From: Morinoia aosen
Lineage: Eukaryota > Arthropoda > Malacostraca > Amphipoda > Talitridae
DNA: 64,000 nucleotides
Direction of reading: 5' to 3'
NCBI GenBank assembly: GCA_030386875.1
Contig: CM059569.1
Span: 48,647,842-48,711,841, forward strand
The notes under the pieces were generated by a model. It was not told the origin of the DNA, searched no databases, and saw only the letters and a program-made list of their open reading frames with translations. Each line of letters opens with the position of its first letter. Position 1 is the stretch's first letter. This document shows positions 62,310 through 64,000 of this stretch, one piece after another. The position numbers were made by a program, and so were the translations under genes.

Positions 62310-64000
62310 GTTCCCTTCTCTGGGGGCTGCTCTTTAGGATCAGGCGGTCTTTGATTTGATGGTGATTTGGTTGGTGCTGGTCTCTCCCCCCACGCGTGCA
62401 AGGGCACGGTTGGGCGAGGTCTTGGCGTAACCTTCGAGGGCAAAGCCCACACTCGTGTAAAGTCAGGCGCAGTCTCCTCTGGCACTCTTCCCACGCGGTC
62501 CAATGAACGCACACGCTGTGCCACTGAGGGTTCCGGCTTTCTCACACTTCTGCGGCTCTCGTGAATAGTCCTTACATCTTGGGGAGGTGGCATCTCGGAC
62601 TGTTTGTTCGTACTGTAGGGGGTCGCAAGCTCCTCGTCGATTGAACGGGTCACTTCTTTCGATGCTTCCCCATGGCCAAGGGTTAAGCCGGTATTCGCCT
62701 GGGCTTCCGCGTGCGTACCACCACGACGCTTTTCTGACTCAGCTTGGCGCCTCTTACTATCAGATGCTACAGTTTCCGCAGTCCTAGCGACCTTTGTCAT
62801 GGCACCACCAACGGGTGGCGATCTCACACTCGGTATGCGTTTCCGCGATACCGAGGAGACTGCCGAACTCAGACACACAGAAACTGGGGGGTCTGCTTGA
62901 GCACAACGTGACAGATCAGGAAGATCGCTCCGCTCAGGTCTATCAGCAGGTCGGGGTACAGCAGCGAGAGTACGGCGTGCAGCACGCGCGGCATCAGTAC
63001 CTGCGGTGAGGTCCCGACCAGCAACACTGGGGGCTCCTGTCACTGCCGGGTGCACTGGCACAACAAAGCTAGGTCTTCTTGGAGGGGCCCGCACTGCAGC
63101 GGCATAGGACGTCTCTGTTCTGACGTACCTGCTGCTCACAGCACGCTTGGCTTCCCCGTAGCTTATTCTTTGCGATGTTTGCGCGGCCAACACCTCTTCT
63201 TCCATTTTGAAGTAAAAACATTCCTTAGAGCCAGCAGGGTGTGATTTATCGCAGTTAGCACATCTCGGGGGCTTATCACAGGGCAGTTCGTGCTGGTCCT
63301 CGGCACAATTTGGGCATGCTCCTCTTAAGGATCGACACGTCTTAGCGCCATGCCCATACTGTTGGCACTTGTAGCAGCGTCGCGGCCTTGGAACGTACTG
63401 TCGCACGCTGCACCTCGTCCATCCTATGTTCACATGTGACGGCAGGGAACATCGGTCAAAGGTCAGGATGTAGACAGAAGTGGGCACCAGGGCACCATTA
63501 ACGTTTTTCTTGGTTCGGTACAGCGCCTTCACTTCATACTGCCGCAACTCCTCCAGGAGGCACTCATCAGCGTAACCAGGATAATTGAGGTAGAAAATCG
63601 TTCCTTTGCTCTCATTGAGACTTCCATGTGGGGACACTTCCACACCCACGCCAGCCAGATGGCGAATGCTCAATATATTGCGGCTCTGCTCAGAGTTGCG
63701 GACCTCCACCAAGAGACCACCACCGCGAGTCTCTGTGATCTTGGCGGGTCTACCTCCCAGCCCACGACACAGGTCTCGGTTTGCCATGATCACATCGATG
63801 TGCGTCAGCGGTGAGCCGTCAGTAGCTTTAATGTTGAAGAATCTTTTGTATTCTGTTGGCAAAATTGGCTCCACCAGGTCGGAGGGCGCGGTTTCCTCAA
63901 GAAGATGTAGTCTTCTGCCACGACGTCGCCCACGGCCTGGCCTGTTTGGCTGGCGTTCAGGAGCGTAAGGTTCAAGAATTATTTCTGTATCTTTGTTTTG
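62306..64000 (-). CDS. LINE ORF1: gag-like RNA-binding protein (5' end beyond window)
   Basis: At least 564 residues. No ATG start is visible; the frame is open to the window edge, with an Arg/Gly-rich stretch (PNRPGRGRRRGRRLHLL) near the upstream end. A central region (about 63240-63385) carries three CCHC-like knuckles: CYKCQQYGHGAKTC, CPNCAEDQHELPC and CANCDKSHPAGSKEC, as in gag-like ORF1p of Jockey/I/R1 elements. The C-terminal third is polar, Ser/Arg/Pro-rich and probably disordered. It binds element RNA in the RNP. The stop overlaps the ORF2 start. Confidence 0.92.
   Translation of the reverse strand, partial: QNKDTEIILEPYAPERQPNRPGRGRRRGRRLHLLEETAPSDLVEPILPTEYKRFFNIKATDGSPLTHIDVIMANRDLCRGLGGRPAKITETRGGGLLVEVRNSEQSRNILSIRHLAGVGVEVSPHGSLNESKGTIFYLNYPGYADECLLEELRQYEVKALYRTKKNVNGALVPTSVYILTFDRCSLPSHVNIGWTRCSVRQYVPRPRRCYKCQQYGHGAKTCRSLRGACPNCAEDQHELPCDKPPRCANCDKSHPAGSKECFYFKMEEEVLAAQTSQRISYGEAKRAVSSRYVRTETSYAAAVRAPPRRPSFVVPVHPAVTGAPSVAGRDLTAGTDAARAARRTLAAVPRPADRPERSDLPDLSRCAQADPPVSVCLSSAVSSVSRKRIPSVRSPPVGGAMTKVARTAETVASDSKRRQAESEKRRGGTHAEAQANTGLTLGHGEASKEVTRSIDEELATPYSTNKQSEMPPPQDVRTIHESRRSVRKPEPSVAQRVRSLDRVGRVPEETAPDFTRVWALPSKVTPRPRPTVPLHAWGERPAPTKSPSNQRPPDPKEQPPEKGT

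Larger units (their letters stand above)
58193..64000 (-). mobile_element. Non-LTR retrotransposon (I-superfamily-like), runs off the window
   Basis: Gene order on the minus strand: ORF1 (CCHC gag-like), ORF2 (AP endonuclease, RT, RNase H, C-terminal CCHC), a 3' UTR of about 390 bp with strong hairpins, and a terminal (TAC)n run at about 58193-58208. APE plus RNase H plus a simple-repeat tail points to the I superfamily; the clade needs a tree. Both ORFs are open as far as visible. The 5' end is beyond 64000. Confidence 0.9.

Noticed and set aside
62367..63968. Plus-strand frames of 60-120 codons
   Set aside because: Shadows of the LINE ORF1 on the minus strand, which has the zinc knuckles.

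Overview
The window looks like arthropod nuclear DNA (crustacean or insect; I cannot place it further). It holds small GT-AG exons in AT-rich, kilobase introns, an animal type II coronin gene, a FAU/RpS30 gene, a Gypsy LTR retrotransposon, an I-superfamily-like LINE, tRNA-derived SINEs, and mariner-like, piggyBac-like and foldback DNA elements. Nothing prokaryotic or organellar is present.

Layout. (1) 1-2765: upstream flank with a candidate TA-flanked DNA transposon (564-2277) that carries a SINE. (2) 2766-43282, plus strand: one complete pod1/coronin-7 gene. I assembled 24 coding exons that stay in frame throughout and give 1,094 residues: coronin unit 1, a polar linker, coronin unit 2 and an acidic tail. 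Its introns hold a mariner relic, a near-intact Gypsy element (13455-21012), two large minisatellites (29-bp and 48-bp units), a piggyBac-like MITE, a 2.65-kb candidate DNA transposon and several copies of one dispersed repeat. (3) 43283-53012: 3' UTR/intergenic DNA with a LINE scrap, two SINEs of different tRNA origin that share one body, and three foldback elements at 49593-52295, two with perfect 8-bp target duplications and internal hairpins. (4) 53019-56567, plus: FAU (ubiquitin-like FUBI fused to ribosomal protein S30) in three coding exons. (5) 56746-57242, minus: a possible last exon of an unrecognised gene converging on FAU. (6) 57990-64000, minus: a truncated LINE relic, then an apparently intact LINE with two ORFs that runs off the right edge.

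The most unusual signals are: an OTU-like domain with Ser in place of the catalytic Cys between RNase H and integrase of the Gypsy polyprotein, together with altered protease and integrase zinc-finger residues although the two LTRs look identical; the nested foldback cluster; repeated tandem duplications that copy splice-site regions in the pod1 and FAU introns, one of which provides a second in-frame 5' splice site; and the modular SINEs. All calls come from reading the sequence and from family knowledge; no search was run.
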